From Bacteroidota bacterium (GTDB taxonomy: Bacteria; Bacteroidota; Bacteroidia; Flavobacteriales_D; Crocinitomicaceae), in the NCBI GenBank assembly GCA_016866375.1, contig VGMK01000113.1, positions 1 to 6,910 on the forward strand: 6,910 bases of DNA, written 5' to 3'. Below, piece by piece: positions 6,094 through 6,910 of the stretch. The translations under genes were made by a program, and so were the position numbers. Positions within the stretch are counted from its first letter, which is position 1. Every line of letters begins with the position of its first letter. Below the pieces are notes generated by a model, which had not been told where the DNA came from, did not search any database, and saw only the letters and a list, made by a program, of their open reading frames with translations.

Positions 6094-6591
6094 TTAAAAC
6101 AACACTAAATTTACTAAAACTCCGTAAACCACAAGAGGGATACCAACACAAATTACCACAGAACTTAACAAGTAATTACTTCCAAAGCGATTGAATAACA
6201 ATAAAAAGCCCACAGATTTTTTATACATCCGCTTCGATAAACGTGCAAAATCTCGGTAAATGAACAGTACGCAAATCCAGAGTAGCACAAAGCCAACAGT
6301 GAAGTAATGAATTTCCAAGTACCAATCCAATAGAAAGCACCAGGACAAAGGTACGAGTATGTAATACACAAGAATATTAACCTCGAAATAGTTTAAATTT
6401 AAAAATTTAGCTAGCATTTTTAGTTCACGTACCACCCAGAAAAAAATCTGCACATCGAATGGCTGTTTTTTACTACTCCTTGGAATTGCAAATCTATTTT
6501 TTATGGCTTCGCTAACTAGAAATTGCACAACGATAACATACAACATGATTAGGCAAAAAAGCCCCATAAGAATATATCCGAAAACTATCAT
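6094..6591 (-). CDS. Membrane protein of unknown function, four predicted helices
   Basis: The 165-residue product is strongly hydrophobic. Likely membrane helices are at about 3-27, 71-89, 96-112 and 141-163. A basic, polar loop (KNRFAIPRSSKKQPFDVQIF, 31-50) and an amphipathic helix with Arg and Lys (RELKMLAKFLN, 55-65) lie between the first two. A second basic stretch (YRDFARLSKRMYKKS, 112-126) precedes the last helix. Distinctive pieces that look constrained are NYFEVNILVYY (67-77), VPLSW (80-84) and NRFGSNYLLSSVVICVGIP (134-152). No catalytic motif is seen and I do not recognise the family. The ATG is preceded by GTTAAAAAAAACT, and on the - strand TATATTCG (plus positions 6604-6611) is one mismatch from TAnnTTTG, though without a -33 element at normal spacing. 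The gene appears to be transcribed alone. Confidence 0.8.
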   Translation of the reverse strand: MIVFGYILMGLFCLIMLYVIVVQFLVSEAIKNRFAIPRSSKKQPFDVQIFFWVVRELKMLAKFLNLNYFEVNILVYYILVPLSWCFLLDWYLEIHYFTVGFVLLWICVLFIYRDFARLSKRMYKKSVGFLLLFNRFGSNYLLSSVVICVGIPLVVYGVLVNLVLF

Positions 6592-6787
6592 AGTTTTTTT
6601 TAACGAATATATCAGTTGTTACGGAAACCATCTCCAGCAAATCTCTTAATTTTTGTTAGGAATAGGGGAGAAAAAGAATTGGTTACGTTCAAGCTTAGAG
6701 GAGAGCTTAATTTATTTGCATCGGCTCTACTTCCTAAACTTTATGAATTCATCTAGAAAATGTTTAAACCTTTTTTGAACCAGAAAC
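6592..6787. other. Stretch without a convincing gene between membrane-protein gene and tRNA terminator
   Basis: No ATG-initiated frame of useful length is present on either strand. On the + strand one frame stays open from 6604 to a TAG at 6754-6756 (50 codons) without ATG; its only possible start is TTG at 6616. The end reads ELVTFKLRGELNLFASALLP, which looks protein-like but is not recognised. A direct repeat AGCTTA flanks GAGGAG at about 6692-6709. The left edge should contain the promoter of the membrane-protein gene. Confidence 0.4.
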
Positions 6788-6818
6788 AAAAAAGCCTTTC
6801 AGAAAATTCTTGAAAGGC
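6788..6818 (-). terminator. Intrinsic terminator of the tRNA-Val transcript
   Basis: Read on the - strand, GCCTTTCA (6818-6811) pairs perfectly with TGAAAGGC (6801-6794) around a nine-base loop. Six T follow directly (6793-6788). It lies 16 bases downstream of the tRNA 3' end and has no T-run in the other direction, so it serves the tRNA transcript. Confidence 0.87.
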
Positions 6819-6833
6819 CATGTGGATTTACTG

Positions 6834-6908
6834 TGGGAGTTGACGGGTTCGAACCGCCGACCCTCTGCTTGTAAGGCAGATGCTCTGAACCAGCTGAGCT
6901 AAACTCCC
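6834..6908 (-). tRNA. tRNA-Val (anticodon UAC)
   Basis: A complete 75-base cloverleaf can be folded. The acceptor stem GGGAGTT pairs with AACTCCC. The D arm is GCTC/GAGC with loop AGCTGGTTCA. The anticodon stem TCTGC/GCAGA encloses the loop CTTACAA, giving anticodon TAC, which reads GTA and probably other Val codons. The variable loop is short (five bases). The T arm is GGCGG/CCGTC with one G-T pair and loop TTCGAAC. The discriminator base is A. The next bases are CAG, so CCA is not encoded and must be added by the CCA-adding enzyme. The promoter is beyond the window edge; further tRNAs could lie upstream in the same transcript. Confidence 0.96.
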
Positions 6909-6910
6909 TG

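Noticed and set aside
6834..6908. tRNA-Val 3' end as a phage or island attachment site
   Set aside because: No second copy of the tRNA 3' sequence and no integrase gene are visible in the window.

Overview
The window looks like a chromosomal segment of a Bacteroidota bacterium, most likely of the flavobacterial type. The pointers are the AT-rich sequence with GC concentrated inside genes, start codons preceded by A-rich leaders rather than Shine-Dalgarno motifs, a secreted protein with a carboxypeptidase-regulatory-like beta-sandwich and an 'LNEV' end strand, a tRNA without an encoded CCA, and tightly packed genes. Species-level assignment is not possible from the sequence alone.

Left part (1-2200, + strand): the 3' end of ffh (signal recognition particle protein, M domain), then a nine-base gap to a site-2-protease-like M50 membrane metalloprotease, then a one-base gap to a short secreted protein with a CarboxypepD_reg-like domain. 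The spacing suggests one transcript carrying membrane-targeting, membrane-proteolysis and envelope genes.

Middle part (2202-5316, - strand): a three-gene operon read right to left: FkbM-family methyltransferase, GT4-type glycosyltransferase (ATGA stop/start overlap) and membrane-anchored GT2 glycosyltransferase (five-base gap). Together they look like a small glycan assembly and decoration module. The operon ends one base from the convergent end of the secreted-protein gene. A hairpin that could terminate the + strand transcript lies inside the last codons of the GT2 gene.

Right part (5317-6910): a divergent spacer with two perfect palindromes precedes a GNAT acetyltransferase (+ strand; start judged to be at 5423). 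Then come a possible 41-codon small gene on the - strand, a very AT-rich spacer with an A/T palindrome, a 165-residue four-helix membrane protein of unknown function (- strand), a 196-base stretch without a convincing gene, and a tRNA-Val(UAC) on the - strand followed by a strong intrinsic terminator.

No mobile element, CRISPR array or defence-system signature is visible. Most of the window is ordinary core and accessory sequence. The items most worth a second look are the possible small gene at 5866-5991, the unrecognised membrane protein, the M50/secreted-protein pair and the terminator-in-gene arrangement at 2200-2250. None of these is demonstrated to be a new system.
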